Translations under genes and position numbers: made by a program
Part shown: piece by piece, positions 16,549 through 26,435 of the stretch
How positions within the stretch are numbered: position 1 is the first letter of the stretch
How the letters are laid out: every line of letters starts with the position of its first letter
From: Aminithiophilus ramosus
GTDB taxonomy: Bacteria > Synergistota > Synergistia > Synergistales > Aminithiophilaceae
DNA: 64,000 bases
Reading direction: 5' to 3'
NCBI RefSeq assembly: GCF_018069705.1
Contig: NZ_CP072943.1
Span: 3,044,338-3,108,337, forward strand
Notes under the pieces: generated by a model
What the model saw: the letters and a program-made list of their open reading frames with translations, nothing else
The model's database searches: none
What the model was told of the DNA's origin: nothing

Positions 16549-17672
16549 CCCTCGGGGGACTGCGCGAACCGGTCCGATCCGTCGAGCCCTACGTGGCGGG
16601 CAAGACCGTCGAGGAGGTCCGCCGGGAGCTGGGCCTGGAGACGATCATCAAGCTCGGATCCAACGAGAACCCCTACGGCCCCTTCCCCGAATCGCTGCGG
16701 GCCATGGAAAAGGAGCTGCCCCACCTCAACCGCTACCCCGACGTCTCCTTTCAGCGCATCAAGACCCTCCTGAGCGACCTCCAGGGGCTGCCTCCGGAGT
16801 GCTTCGCCCTCTCCCACGGGGCCGAGGGCATGCTCCAGACGATGGGCAAGTGCTTCATCGAAGCCGGCGACGAGGTCCTGCTCCCTGCGGCGACGTACAG
16901 TCTCTATCTGGAGATCACCCGCCTCATGGGCGGCCTTCCCCGGACCGTCCCCCTGACGGCCGACTTCCGGGCCGACGTGGAGGCCCTCCGCCGTGCCGTC
17001 GGACCCCGGACGAAACTGATCTGGCTCGCCAATCCCAACAACCCCACGGGGACGGTCTGCGACGGCAGGGCCCTGGAAGAACTCGTCGAGGGCCTGCCCG
17101 AGAAGGTCTGGCTCGTCCTCGACGAGGCCTACGCCGAGTTCGCCGATCCCTCCCTTCTTCCCGACAGGAGGCGCCTCATCGCCGAGGGACGGAACGTCAT
17201 CGCCGTGCGGACCTTCTCCAAGGCCTGGGGACTGGCCGGTGCCCGCCTCGGCTATGCCATGGCCCGGCCCGAAATGGTGACCGTCATCGACACCGTCAGC
17301 GAGCCCTTCAACGCCAACCGCATCGGCCTGGCCGGGGCGAAGGCGGCCCTCGTCGAGGGCCGGCCCTCCTACGAGAGGGCCCTGGCCGCGATCCTCGCCG
17401 ACCGGGCCTGGCTCGCCGCCGAGCTTGCACGACGAGGCTGCACCGTCGTTCCCTCCCAGACGAACTTCCTCTTCTTCGAGACGCCTTACAGCGCGTCCGA
17501 ACTCTCCCGGGCCCTTCTCGAGCGGGGCGTCATCGTCCGGTCCTGCGAGGGCTGGGGTTTCGATCGGGCCATTAGGGTCAGCATCGGCACCACCGAAGAG
17601 ACGAGGCGCTTCGCCTCCCTTTTCGGCGATGTTCTCGACGACTTCCGCAAAGGGGTGAGGCACCATGGTTGA
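16545..17672 (+). CDS. HisC-like class I/II aminotransferase
   Basis: 375 residues, PLP fold type I. SNENPYGP, NPNNPTG, DEAYAEF and the PLP lysine K226 in RTFSKAWGLAGARLGY define the histidinol-phosphate aminotransferase family. Members also act on aromatic and other amino acids. There are no other his genes nearby; upstream is a 2-oxoacid decarboxylase and downstream (8-base overlap) an amino-acid/amine ABC importer, which argues for a catabolic transaminase feeding the decarboxylase. Histidine biosynthesis remains an alternative. Confidence 0.85.
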   Translation: MTLGGLREPVRSVEPYVAGKTVEEVRRELGLETIIKLGSNENPYGPFPESLRAMEKELPHLNRYPDVSFQRIKTLLSDLQGLPPECFALSHGAEGMLQTMGKCFIEAGDEVLLPAATYSLYLEITRLMGGLPRTVPLTADFRADVEALRRAVGPRTKLIWLANPNNPTGTVCDGRALEELVEGLPEKVWLVLDEAYAEFADPSLLPDRRRLIAEGRNVIAVRTFSKAWGLAGARLGYAMARPEMVTVIDTVSEPFNANRIGLAGAKAALVEGRPSYERALAAILADRAWLAAELARRGCTVVPSQTNFLFFETPYSASELSRALLERGVIVRSCEGWGFDRAIRVSIGTTEETRRFASLFGDVLDDFRKGVRHHG

Positions 17673-18795
17673 GTTTGAAGCCGTCAGCAAGGTCTACGAA
17701 GACGGGACCCGCGCCGTAGACTCTCTCGATCTTTCCATCGCCAAAGGCGAATTCGCCGTTCTCATCGGACCGTCGGGCTGCGGCAAGACGACGAGCCTGA
17801 AGATGGTCAACCGCCTCGAGGAGTGCACGGAAGGACGGATCCTCGTCGACGGCAGGGACATCCAGGACGTCGATCCCGTGACGCTGCGCCGCAACATCGG
17901 CTACGTCGTCCAGGACATCGCCCTCATGCCCCACCTCTCGGTGGGTGAGAACATCGCCACCGTCCCCCGCCTTCTGGGCTGGAAGAAGACCAAGATCGAT
18001 GACCGCGTCGACGAGCTTCTGGCCATGGCCGGCCTGGAGCCCAAGAAGTACCGCTACCGCCTGCCGGAACAGCTCTCGGGGGGGCAGAAACAGCGCATCG
18101 GCGTCCTCCGCGCCCTGGCCGCCGATCCCGACGTCATCCTCATGGACGAGCCCTTCGGCGCCCTCGACCCCCTGAGCCGCGACAGGCTCCAGACGGAGCT
18201 TCTGGAGATGCAGAAATCGGTCAAAAAGACGATCGTCTTCGTCACCCACGACATGAACGAGGCCCTCAAGATGGCCGACAGGGTCATCCTCATGCGGCGG
18301 GGCAAGGTGGAACAGATGGGCTCCCCCGTCGAGATTCAGACAAACCCCGTCAACGACTTCGTCCGCACCTTCCTCGGCGAGGACCGCCTGGCCCAGATCA
18401 CGCCCGACATGGGAATCGAAAGCCTCGTCCAGGACCCCTACCTTCGCGTTCAGGCGACGGAAAAGGCCGCCGACGTCCTGAGTCGGATGGAGGACCTCAA
18501 CCTCGACACGGGACAGGTCGTCGACGACAAGGGCAAGTGGATCGGCATGGTCGTTCCCAGGAGGGCCAAGGCCCTGGCCCGCGACGGAGGCACCATCGCC
18601 CGGGCCGTCCGCAAGGACCGCCATCTGAACATCGAAGAGGCGACCATCAGCGATGCCGCAGCCATGCTGGCCGACATGGATCTGCCCGTTCCCGTCCTCG
18701 ACGGCAAGGGGCACCTCCTGGGCATCGTCGACTCCTCGAGCATCGCCCGGCTGGCCATCGGACGCCTCTGCCGCAAGGGAGGGACGAAGCGATGA
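17665..18795 (+). CDS. opuCA: OpuC/ProV-type ABC transporter ATP-binding protein with CBS domains
   Basis: 376 residues. Walker A GPSGCGKTT, signature LSGGQKQR, Walker B VILMDEPFGALD and the H-loop VTHD are complete; a tandem CBS region (about residues 255-370) follows, as in OpuA/OpuC where it senses ionic strength or nucleotides. It powers uptake of quaternary amines such as glycine betaine, carnitine or choline in the family. Overlaps the aminotransferase gene by 8 bases and the permease gene by 4. Substrate not determined by the sequence. Confidence 0.9.
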   Translation: MVEFEAVSKVYEDGTRAVDSLDLSIAKGEFAVLIGPSGCGKTTSLKMVNRLEECTEGRILVDGRDIQDVDPVTLRRNIGYVVQDIALMPHLSVGENIATVPRLLGWKKTKIDDRVDELLAMAGLEPKKYRYRLPEQLSGGQKQRIGVLRALAADPDVILMDEPFGALDPLSRDRLQTELLEMQKSVKKTIVFVTHDMNEALKMADRVILMRRGKVEQMGSPVEIQTNPVNDFVRTFLGEDRLAQITPDMGIESLVQDPYLRVQATEKAADVLSRMEDLNLDTGQVVDDKGKWIGMVVPRRAKALARDGGTIARAVRKDRHLNIEEATISDAAAMLADMDLPVPVLDGKGHLLGIVDSSSIARLAIGRLCRKGGTKR

Positions 18796-19598
18796 CGCAG
18801 AAAAGCCTCTGGGAGCTCTTCTTCACCTTCGTGGCCCGGTCCTACCCGCGCATCCTCACCCTGACCTGGCAGCATCTCTACATCTCAACCGCGGCCCTGG
18901 CCATCACCCTCGCCATCTGCATCCCCCTGGGCATCTACCTGACGCGACACGAGAAGCTGGCCCCCTACGTGATCGGCCTGGCCAACGTCTTCCAGACCAT
19001 CCCGAGCCTGGCCCTGCTGGGTTTTCTGATCTTCGTCTTCGGCATCGGCAACGACAACGCCATTGCCGCCCTCGTCCTCTACGCCATGTTGCCCGTGATC
19101 CAGAACACCTACACGGGGCTCAGGAACGTCCCCCCCTCGCTGATCCAGGCCGCCCGAGGCATGGGCATGACGGAACGGCAGATCCTCCTCAAGGTTCAGC
19201 TGCCTCTGGCCCGTCCCGTTTTGATCGCGGGCATCCGCGTCGCCACCGTCTGGGTCATCGGCACGGCCACCCTGGCCGCGGCCATCGGCGGCGGCGGACT
19301 GGGACGGCTCATCTTCTCGGGGCTTGCCTCGATCCGCAACGAAGTCATCCTGGCCGGCGCCATCCCGGCGACGATCCTGGCTCTCCTCGCCGATCAGTGC
19401 CTCAAGATGCTGGAGAACTATTACAGCCCTGAAACGAGGGCCAAGCGCCTCGCCCAGCTGGGGCCCCTCGAGCCGGACAAGCCCTGGGACAGCGACCAGG
19501 ACGAGACGGTCCTGGCCGACGAAACGGAAGAAAATGAAGAGGCGGCCTCCGAGAGTCCGTCCGACGTCGACAAGACGAAAGGAGAGGATGTTTCATGA
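18792..19598 (+). CDS. opuCB: OpuC-type ABC transporter permease
   Basis: 268 residues with about six membrane helices and the EAA-loop region ARGMGMTERQILLKVQLPLARP that docks on the ATPase. The C-terminal 45 residues are acidic and hydrophilic (many Glu and Asp), longer than usual. Single permease gene, so it probably forms a homodimer. ATGA overlaps with both neighbours. Confidence 0.9.
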   Translation: MTQKSLWELFFTFVARSYPRILTLTWQHLYISTAALAITLAICIPLGIYLTRHEKLAPYVIGLANVFQTIPSLALLGFLIFVFGIGNDNAIAALVLYAMLPVIQNTYTGLRNVPPSLIQAARGMGMTERQILLKVQLPLARPVLIAGIRVATVWVIGTATLAAAIGGGGLGRLIFSGLASIRNEVILAGAIPATILALLADQCLKMLENYYSPETRAKRLAQLGPLEPDKPWDSDQDETVLADETEENEEAASESPSDVDKTKGEDVS

Positions 19599-20527
19599 AG
19601 AACGGAACACAACGATGGGTTACGGTGCTGCTTTCGGTGACTCTGGCCCTGGTCATCTGTGCCGCACCGCTGACGGCGGCCTATGCCGACGACGATCCCA
19701 TGAACTACAAGGGCAAGGTGCGCGTCGGCGCCCAGACCGTCAACGAGGCCATCGTCCTGGCCTGGATCGCCGGCCTTCTCATCGAGGAACACACCGGCCT
19801 CAAGCCTGAGATGATCACCGAATTCGCCGCCTCCTCGGTGGTCCACCAGGCCATGGTCGCCGGTGAGCTCGATGTCTACGTCTCCTGGACGGGGACGCAG
19901 CTCACGGGCATCCTCCGCTACGAGGGCCCCAATCTCTCCGGCGAGGAGACCTTCCGCCGCGTCAAGGAGGGCTTCGAGGAACATTTCGGCTTCACCTGGG
20001 CCAAGCCCCTGGGTTTCAACAACACCTACGTCATGACCGTGCGCCGCGAGACGGCCGAGAAGTACAACCTCAAGAAGGCCTCCGACCTGGCCCCTTACGC
20101 CGCCGACTGGAAACTCGGCTGTGACGAGAACTTCGACACCCGTCCCGACGCCTATCCCGGCTGGTCCGAGCTCTACGGCATCAAATTCAAGGACATCCTG
20201 CCCATGCAGTACTCCATCATGTACCGGGCCATCGCAAACAAGGAAGTGGACGTCATTCCCGCCTACTCGACGGATTCCCGCATCCCCAAGATGGATCTGG
20301 TCATGCTCGAAGACGACAAAGAGTTCTTCCCAGACTACAGCGCCGGCTACGTCATCGACATGAAGTTCCTCGAGAAGTACCCCAAGGTCCTGGATATCCT
20401 CGAGAAGCTGAGCGGCACCATCGACGAAGAGACGATGGCCAAGATGAACAGCCGTTTCGATGACGGCGAAGAGCCCGAGGACATCGCCCGCGATTACCTC
20501 GTCAGCGTGGGGCTGATCGGCAGTTAG
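19595..20527 (+). CDS. opuCC: OpuAC-type substrate-binding protein
   Basis: 310 residues with a signal peptide (cleavage near AAYADDD, about residue 30) and no lipobox cysteine, so a soluble periplasmic binding protein as expected in a diderm. The mature part (KVRVGAQTVNEAIVLAWIAGLLIEEHTG, residues about 39-66) is the OpuAC family domain for quaternary amines and related cationic compounds. Last gene of the overlapping set, followed by a strong hairpin at 20561-20580. Aromatic residues that would box a trimethylammonium group were not mapped, so substrate is open. Confidence 0.9.
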   Translation: MKNGTQRWVTVLLSVTLALVICAAPLTAAYADDDPMNYKGKVRVGAQTVNEAIVLAWIAGLLIEEHTGLKPEMITEFAASSVVHQAMVAGELDVYVSWTGTQLTGILRYEGPNLSGEETFRRVKEGFEEHFGFTWAKPLGFNNTYVMTVRRETAEKYNLKKASDLAPYAADWKLGCDENFDTRPDAYPGWSELYGIKFKDILPMQYSIMYRAIANKEVDVIPAYSTDSRIPKMDLVMLEDDKEFFPDYSAGYVIDMKFLEKYPKVLDILEKLSGTIDEETMAKMNSRFDDGEEPEDIARDYLVSVGLIGS

Positions 20528-20560
20528 CTCCTTCCCGTCAGGGCAGCTGGTGATTCTGGT

Positions 20561-20580
20561 GGGGGGGCTTCGGCCCCCCC
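20561..20580 (+). terminator. Hairpin between the ABC operon and the AOR gene
   Basis: GGGGGGGC, TTCG tetraloop, GCCCCCCC, then TGTTTC. Very stable; the short T-run suggests partial termination, which would lower but perhaps not abolish AOR expression from the upstream promoter. Confidence 0.65.
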
Positions 20581-20622
20581 TGTTTCAAGGGGGAAAGACT
20601 CCCGCAAGGGGAGGTGGCAGTG

Positions 20623-22485
20623 ATGGCAGCAAAGAGTTACGGAGCTGTCCGCCTTGACGTCGATCTCGGCGACGGCTCGACCGGCAGGAAAACTCTCGAC
20701 GGAGCCTCGCTCCGTCCCCAGATCGGCGGCGTGGGCACGGCCTGTTCCATCCTTTACGACGAACAGGCCCCGGGCCTCGATCCCCTCGCCCCGGAGGCGC
20801 TTCTGATCATCGCCACGGGGCCTCTCACGGACCCGGCCGTTCCCGGCGGCGGCAGCCTGGAGATCTGCGGCAAATCGCCCCAGACCGGGGCCTGGTCGGA
20901 GTCGCGCCTCGGCACGGACGCCGGCATCGCCCTGAGAAAGGCCGGCGTGGACATCGCCGTCATCAGGGGGAGAGCCGCCAGGCCGTCGGCTCTCGTCATC
21001 GACGACGACCGCATCGAAATCATCGACGCGGCGATGCTGAAGGGGATGACCACTTCCCGGCGCGAGGCGGTCCTCGCCTCGAAGCTGGGCGAGGGTTTCG
21101 AGATCCTCTCCATCGGCGAGGCCGGCGAGAGGCTCGTTCCCTTCGCCGCCGTCATGTGCGGCCATCGGGCCGCCGGGCGGTGCGGCATGGGGGCCGTCAT
21201 GGGAAGCAAGAACCTTCTGGCTCTGGCCATCCGGGGAAGGGGAAGCCTCGCCAAGGCCAGCCCGGGACGGTGGGCGTCGGCGATCCGCAAGGCCCAGGCC
21301 AAGGTGAGAGCCCACCCGACGTCGCCCGAGTTCACCCGCCACGGCACCATGGGCGGCATGCCCTACAGCGACGCCTCGGGCGACTTCCCCAGCAGGAACT
21401 GGCTGTCCAACAGCTCAGGAAAGGGCCAGTCCATCTTCGACAGCTACTACGGCCGCAACTTCAGGAAGGCCGTCGGCTGCTACCGCGGCTGCCCCGTACG
21501 GTGCGGCCGCAAGGTCCTCGTCCCCGACGGGCCCTTCGAGACCCCCCTCCACGACGGGGGCGAATACGAGTCGGTCAGCGCCTTCACGGCCTTCGTCGAC
21601 GGCACCGACGTCGACGCCGCCATCCGGGCCTCCTACCTCTGCAACGAGTACGGCCTGGACACGATCTCCTGCGGCGCCGTCATCGCCTTCGCCATGGAGT
21701 GCCGCGAAAAGGGGCTCCTCGATGAGTCCCTCATCGAGGGATTGGACCTCTTTTGGGGCAACGGCTCCGTCCTGCCCCGCCTCGTCGAGGCCATCGCCCG
21801 CCGGGAAGGGCTGGGAGAGCTCCTCAGCCTCGGCGTCCGCGCCGCGGCGCAAAGGCTCGGTCCCGACGCTTTGGAGGCCGCCGTCCACGTCAAGGGCCTG
21901 GAGGGGCCCGCCCACGATCCCCGGTCGGGCAAGCTCCTGGCCTTGACCTACGGCACCAACAACAGGGGCATGTGCCACATCCACCCCATCGAGGCCAAGG
22001 CCTTCGACTGCGACAAGCAGAGTTTCGGCCTCACCGCCTACGGACTCCCCGATCCCGAGACGGTCCATCCCTGGGACGAGGAGGGCAAAGGAGCGATTGC
22101 GGCCAGGCTTCAGGATTACGGCACCCTCTTTGAGATGTTCGCCACCTGCAAGTTCTACGGCTACTGCGGCCTCGAACTCGACGACTTCGCCGAGATGATC
22201 GGGGCCGCCACGGGGTGGGATGTGACGGCTTCGGAGCTTCTTCTGGCAGGCGAGCGGGTCAACACCCTCCAGCGCCTCTTCAACCTCCGCGAGGGCCTCA
22301 CCGCCGACGACGACCGCCTCCCCGACCGGGTGCGGCAGGTCCCCTCCTTCGGCCGCTACTCCGGAGAGGAGCGCTGCGCCATCGCCGACTACGAGAGGAT
22401 GCTCGCCGACTACTACGAGGCCCGGGGCTGGGACGCCAAGGGCGTTCCGACGGAGGCGACGCGGCGGCGGCTGGGCCTGGACTGA
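20623..22485 (+). CDS. Aldehyde:ferredoxin oxidoreductase
   Basis: 620 residues of the AOR family, which uses a tungsten- or molybdenum-bispterin and a 4Fe-4S cluster to oxidise aldehydes to acids with ferredoxin. AOR N-terminal domain (about 1-210) and the cluster ligands CYRGCPVRC (a CX3CX3C form) with the distal Cys near the C-terminus (ATCKFYGYCG) are present. AGGGGAGG lies 9 bases before ATG 20623; GTG 20614 is an alternative. It follows a transaminase, 2-oxoacid decarboxylase and importer, so it could oxidise the aldehyde they would produce. That link is inference. Confidence 0.9.
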   Translation: MAAKSYGAVRLDVDLGDGSTGRKTLDGASLRPQIGGVGTACSILYDEQAPGLDPLAPEALLIIATGPLTDPAVPGGGSLEICGKSPQTGAWSESRLGTDAGIALRKAGVDIAVIRGRAARPSALVIDDDRIEIIDAAMLKGMTTSRREAVLASKLGEGFEILSIGEAGERLVPFAAVMCGHRAAGRCGMGAVMGSKNLLALAIRGRGSLAKASPGRWASAIRKAQAKVRAHPTSPEFTRHGTMGGMPYSDASGDFPSRNWLSNSSGKGQSIFDSYYGRNFRKAVGCYRGCPVRCGRKVLVPDGPFETPLHDGGEYESVSAFTAFVDGTDVDAAIRASYLCNEYGLDTISCGAVIAFAMECREKGLLDESLIEGLDLFWGNGSVLPRLVEAIARREGLGELLSLGVRAAAQRLGPDALEAAVHVKGLEGPAHDPRSGKLLALTYGTNNRGMCHIHPIEAKAFDCDKQSFGLTAYGLPDPETVHPWDEEGKGAIAARLQDYGTLFEMFATCKFYGYCGLELDDFAEMIGAATGWDVTASELLLAGERVNTLQRLFNLREGLTADDDRLPDRVRQVPSFGRYSGEERCAIADYERMLADYYEARGWDAKGVPTEATRRRLGLD

Positions 22486-22521
22486 GCGTCGTGCCAGAAG
22501 GCCCAACACGTTTTTCCCGAT

Positions 22522-23739
22522 CTACAGGCAAAGATCGAGAAGGGTCGAAATATAGACGGGGCAGCTTCGGATGACCTCGTCAACGGGGCAGAACTCCCTG
22601 TCGCTATGGGCGACGCTAAGGTCGCCCGGCCCGAAGACAACGGTTTCGATGCCCCCGGCGGAGCTGAGAATGCCTCCGTCGGTCCACCCCGGGAAGGCCC
22701 CCAGCCGAGGCGATGGGCCGAAACGGGAGAGGGCCTCGGAGAGGCGCCTGACCAGAGGGGAATCGGGCGCCGTCAGCAGGGGAGGCTGTCCCACCGTGTT
22801 CATCGCCATGTCTCTCATGTTGCGGACGTCGCCGTCGTAGTCGGGGTCATCCTCTCTGAGGCGACGGATGATCTCGCGGAGTTCGTCCAAAACGGACTCC
22901 GTCGATTCTCCCGGTATCCAGCGCCTGTCGAGGCGGATCACACACTCTCCGGCAACGGTGCTCGGCTGGGTGCCTCCGAAAATCTGGCCCAGATTCAACG
23001 TCGAAGGGCCGGTGATCGGGTGAGTCCGCTCATTGATGGCAGGCAGCAGCTCGTCACAGAGAATGCGGAGAAGCTTTCCGGCCTTTTCGATGGCATTGAC
23101 GCCCCGCTCGGGCGTCCCTCCGTGAGCCGCCCTCCCCCTGATGACGATCTCGATCCATTCGAGGGCACGATGGCCGTGATCGATTCTCAATCCGGTCGGT
23201 TCGCCGACGATCGCATATTTCGTCCGGGGGCCCCGAGCCACGAGATCGCGAGTCCCCGCGTTCCAAAGCTCCTCGTCGGCGACGCCGGCAAAGACGACCT
23301 GCCCTTCGAGGGGAATCCCCGCCTCTTTAACGGCCAGAACGGCATGAATCATCGAAGCAAGCGCCGCTTTCATGTCGACCGATCCCCGCCCGAAAATTTT
23401 TCCGTCCACGATCTCTCCCGAAAAGGGATCACCTTTCATGTTCTCCACGCCGACGGTGTCCATGTGACCGTTGAGCATGAGCGTCTTTTCGGGAGAGCGG
23501 TTCTTCCCCAACGTGGCGATGACGTTAAAGCGGCCGCCGGCCGTCAGACGCCGACACACCGTTAATCCCGCCTCCGCAAGAAATCGCTCCAGATAGGCGG
23601 CCATTTCCCTTTCCGGGTTCTCCAGGCCATGATGACTGGGTATGGCAATCAGCTTGCGCGTCAGATCGAGGAGGGAGGTTTCATCCAAGCAGCTCAGGGC
23701 GGCCTGGAGAGCCTCCTTGCGGTTTTTCACGGCAGACAT
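22522..23739 (-). CDS. M20 family metallohydrolase (ArgE/DapE-type)
   Basis: 405 residues. Zn ligands are visible in MLNGHMDTVG, GRGSVDMKAALAS, the catalytic ADEEL and GEPTGLRIDHGHR; the dimerisation (lid) domain is in the middle and a final ligand lies in LSVAHSDREF. The family removes N-acyl groups or dipeptide bonds (ArgE, DapE, PepV-like). ATG 23739 has AAGAAAGG directly upstream, a weak site. It lies convergent to the AOR gene and just after a secreted protease gene on the same strand (57-base gap), suggesting peptide catabolism. Confidence 0.85.
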   Translation of the reverse strand: MSAVKNRKEALQAALSCLDETSLLDLTRKLIAIPSHHGLENPEREMAAYLERFLAEAGLTVCRRLTAGGRFNVIATLGKNRSPEKTLMLNGHMDTVGVENMKGDPFSGEIVDGKIFGRGSVDMKAALASMIHAVLAVKEAGIPLEGQVVFAGVADEELWNAGTRDLVARGPRTKYAIVGEPTGLRIDHGHRALEWIEIVIRGRAAHGGTPERGVNAIEKAGKLLRILCDELLPAINERTHPITGPSTLNLGQIFGGTQPSTVAGECVIRLDRRWIPGESTESVLDELREIIRRLREDDPDYDGDVRNMRDMAMNTVGQPPLLTAPDSPLVRRLSEALSRFGPSPRLGAFPGWTDGGILSSAGGIETVVFGPGDLSVAHSDREFCPVDEVIRSCPVYISTLLDLCL

Positions 23740-23795
23740 CCTTTCTTGGAGGTTTTGGAAAAGAACGGGGCCGGGGCTCGAAAGAAGCAACGTCG

Positions 23796-26363
23796 TCAGC
23801 GGCGAAACCTTCTCCGCGCCAGAACCACCAGAGGGACGCCGACGACAAGGGCCGACGCGCCGACGGAGCCGGTCCCAAGGGCACAGCCGGAAGAGCTTCC
23901 CTCAACGAGAGGTCCCTCGCATTTTTCCCAGACGTCGAGAGTCAGGACGTAACGATCGTCCTCCTCGCTCACGACCACGCCGGGCTCCTCGTCCTCCCCG
24001 TCACCGGGAAGGACGATAGACAGTTCTTCGAGGTAGAGGGCCACCGTTCCCGAAGAATCGGCCTGGGCAAAACGCCTCCGCCCGTAGTCGTGACAGAGGA
24101 AGGCCTCGGGATCGGTGCTCCTCCGGGCGAAGAAGGCGAAATGACTTTCCAGTTCCTCGATGGCACGGTGCGACGAATCGTTGCCCAGATCTTCCGCCCT
24201 GAGGACAAAGCGCACATCCCGCAGCAGAACCGCCTTCCCGCAGGCCGTCGTCGGCGTGATCTCCAGGCTCAAGCGGGCAGCCCGATAGAAGAACTCCCCT
24301 TCGATGCTCCCGTAATAGTCCACCCAATCGTAACGCCCGTCCTCTTCGTCGAAGGCCTCGGGACAGATGGCGATCGCCTTCGGACCGCTGGCGACGAGGG
24401 CGTCCTTTCCCGTCAGGAGCGTGACCTTCACGTCGGCCTCGAAGGGCTCTTCCGCCTCAGCGGCAACGATCGTTCCCTCGACTTTAGAAGCGCCGCTCCA
24501 TCGGAGGAAAGAGAGCGGAAAGGCCGCGGCGCCGTCAGGGCCCTCCTCCTGTCGCTCGGCCGAAGCGAAAGGAGCCACGTTCAGCGGGAGAGCAGCGGCG
24601 GCGCGGGCTCCCGTTCCATCTTCGACGGTGATCCGCGCCGTGTAGGCCTTGGCGAAGGCGTAGGCATGAGAAGCATGGGGCAACGGTTCACTCCGCACCG
24701 TCCGATCTCCGAAATCGAAGAGGTAGGTATAGGGCGGAACGCCTCCCGTGACGGTCGCGGAAAAGGTTACAGGCTCTTCCGCCGAAGGGGCTCCATCGGT
24801 TTGGAATGTCGTGACGGCAAGCGTCGACGAAGGCTCCGGCGCACCCTTGGCAAAAGCCTTGATGCAGGCGTTGGCCGAGGACGCGCCCTCGAAAGAGGCT
24901 GCGGTGAGGTCGGTGAAATGCACGCCGTCGGCGCTCCAGTAGCTCTGGCCCGGAGATGCCTTGGCGTTCTTTCTGTACCAATCGCCGAGGGGGATTTCCA
25001 CGGCGGCGGGGTACGCGTAGTCGGGATTGTGGAGAGCCACGACGACGGCGAAGGGACCGGTCGAGAGGGTTACGCCCCTGTCCAGATCGACAAGATAATA
25101 ACCGGGATAGGTCTTCGTTCCCCTTGCCGCCTCGTGGGAAGCGAGGTCCTCGGCAAGAGGGAAACCCCCGAAGCCCGGGATGACGTAGACCCGATAGGCC
25201 GTCTCCAGATCGGTGGTGTAGAAACTCACGGCAGCGATCTCCGCCTCGTTTTCGGCACGAAAGACGTTGGCGAGCCAGATCTCCCTGGCCCCGCCGTCCG
25301 TGACGTTGGCCGTCATGCCCAACGGGTCATGCTGGTAAATGGAGGCGTAGTCGTCCGACGTCGCCCGGAAAACCGTCCCCTCGACGAAGCTCGTATCGGC
25401 ATAGGATATCCAGAAATACCCTTCATCGCCCCAGTTGCTGGAATAGCTGTTTTTGGCGAGCCAGGCCCCATCTTCAGGAGGTCTCTCCAAAAAGCGCTCC
25501 CTGGGAAAGGCATCGTCCCATCCGACGATCATCACCATATGATTGACGATCTCGGGCCCGTCCGGAGCACTGCAGTAGTAGGCGAACGTCTCCGGGTTGT
25601 AGTACCTCAGGACGTCGTCATGGTAACATACGGAAAGGGCGCCGCCATCACGGAGAATTCGCTTCAACGCGTGCCGGTCGTAGCGTGTCGGATCCGCGGC
25701 AGGCACGTCGAGCGACTCCGGGTAGGGACGGACCGACAGAAGGTGGAGCCAGTAGGCCTCGCGAAGAAGCTTCCGCCCCGACGGAAGAGCGTAATCCTCG
25801 GGAACCTGTCCCTCCACGTCGGTCCCGAAGGGAAGGTCCACCTCATCAACGGGACTCCCTCCCCTGGACAGGAGAGCGACGCTCATCAGCGTATCTCCGC
25901 CTTGGTCGGCGAAATCGGGAGAGACCTCATCCTCCTCGGGCGGAGCGAAGGTCTCGAAGACTCCCGAGCAAAAGGCGGCAAAGGCGAGGTGCCACTCGGA
26001 AAAGGCTCGATCCTCGCCGGGCAGCAAGCTCGACTCGAAAGATCCCAGGGTGGAGAAGGCCCAGCAGAGCCCCGAGGGCGTCTGAAGCTCGACGGGGTTG
26101 ACTCGCCCCTCCTCACGGAGATCGAAACGGGCAGGGAGGGAAAGCCTCTCTCCGGAACGTTTTTCCTGGCCGGGAGAGGAGAAGAAGGCCTCCCACCGTC
26201 GGCTTTCAAAATCGACGGGGCCTCTCACGCCTCCGGAAAGGGCGGCGGGAGACAGGGCGCGGGGAGGCACCCCCCCACGGACCGGAACAGCTCCGAGCAG
26301 AAGGACCCCAACAAGAATCACTCCCGAGAGGCGGTTCGTCTTCTTCCCTTTCTGAGCCCTCAT
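23796..26363 (-). CDS. Secreted papain-family (C1A) protease with PKD domain and Synergist-CTERM anchor
   Basis: 855 residues. Signal peptide (about 1-30), then a C1A catalytic domain with Cys100 in SGLCWAFST, His275 in NHMVMIVGW and Asn305 in AKNSYSSNWGDEGYF. A lectin-like beta region follows (about 350-500), then a PKD-like repeat (YLFDFGD) and a beta-rich segment. The C-terminus has SSSGCALG, a hydrophobic stretch and RRRFRR: the Synergist-CTERM sorting signal. ATG 26363 is chosen over 26369 because of the GGGGAGG spacing. Probably a surface protease feeding peptide uptake; the M20 hydrolase follows. Confidence 0.88.
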   Translation of the reverse strand: MRAQKGKKTNRLSGVILVGVLLLGAVPVRGGVPPRALSPAALSGGVRGPVDFESRRWEAFFSSPGQEKRSGERLSLPARFDLREEGRVNPVELQTPSGLCWAFSTLGSFESSLLPGEDRAFSEWHLAFAAFCSGVFETFAPPEEDEVSPDFADQGGDTLMSVALLSRGGSPVDEVDLPFGTDVEGQVPEDYALPSGRKLLREAYWLHLLSVRPYPESLDVPAADPTRYDRHALKRILRDGGALSVCYHDDVLRYYNPETFAYYCSAPDGPEIVNHMVMIVGWDDAFPRERFLERPPEDGAWLAKNSYSSNWGDEGYFWISYADTSFVEGTVFRATSDDYASIYQHDPLGMTANVTDGGAREIWLANVFRAENEAEIAAVSFYTTDLETAYRVYVIPGFGGFPLAEDLASHEAARGTKTYPGYYLVDLDRGVTLSTGPFAVVVALHNPDYAYPAAVEIPLGDWYRKNAKASPGQSYWSADGVHFTDLTAASFEGASSANACIKAFAKGAPEPSSTLAVTTFQTDGAPSAEEPVTFSATVTGGVPPYTYLFDFGDRTVRSEPLPHASHAYAFAKAYTARITVEDGTGARAAAALPLNVAPFASAERQEEGPDGAAAFPLSFLRWSGASKVEGTIVAAEAEEPFEADVKVTLLTGKDALVASGPKAIAICPEAFDEEDGRYDWVDYYGSIEGEFFYRAARLSLEITPTTACGKAVLLRDVRFVLRAEDLGNDSSHRAIEELESHFAFFARRSTDPEAFLCHDYGRRRFAQADSSGTVALYLEELSIVLPGDGEDEEPGVVVSEEDDRYVLTLDVWEKCEGPLVEGSSSGCALGTGSVGASALVVGVPLVVLARRRFRR

Positions 26364-26435
26364 GGACATCCTCCCCTTCGTTCAGCCCCGTCCGGCCCCG
26401 CCTTTCGACTCCGGCAAGGGATAAAAAGCGACTTG

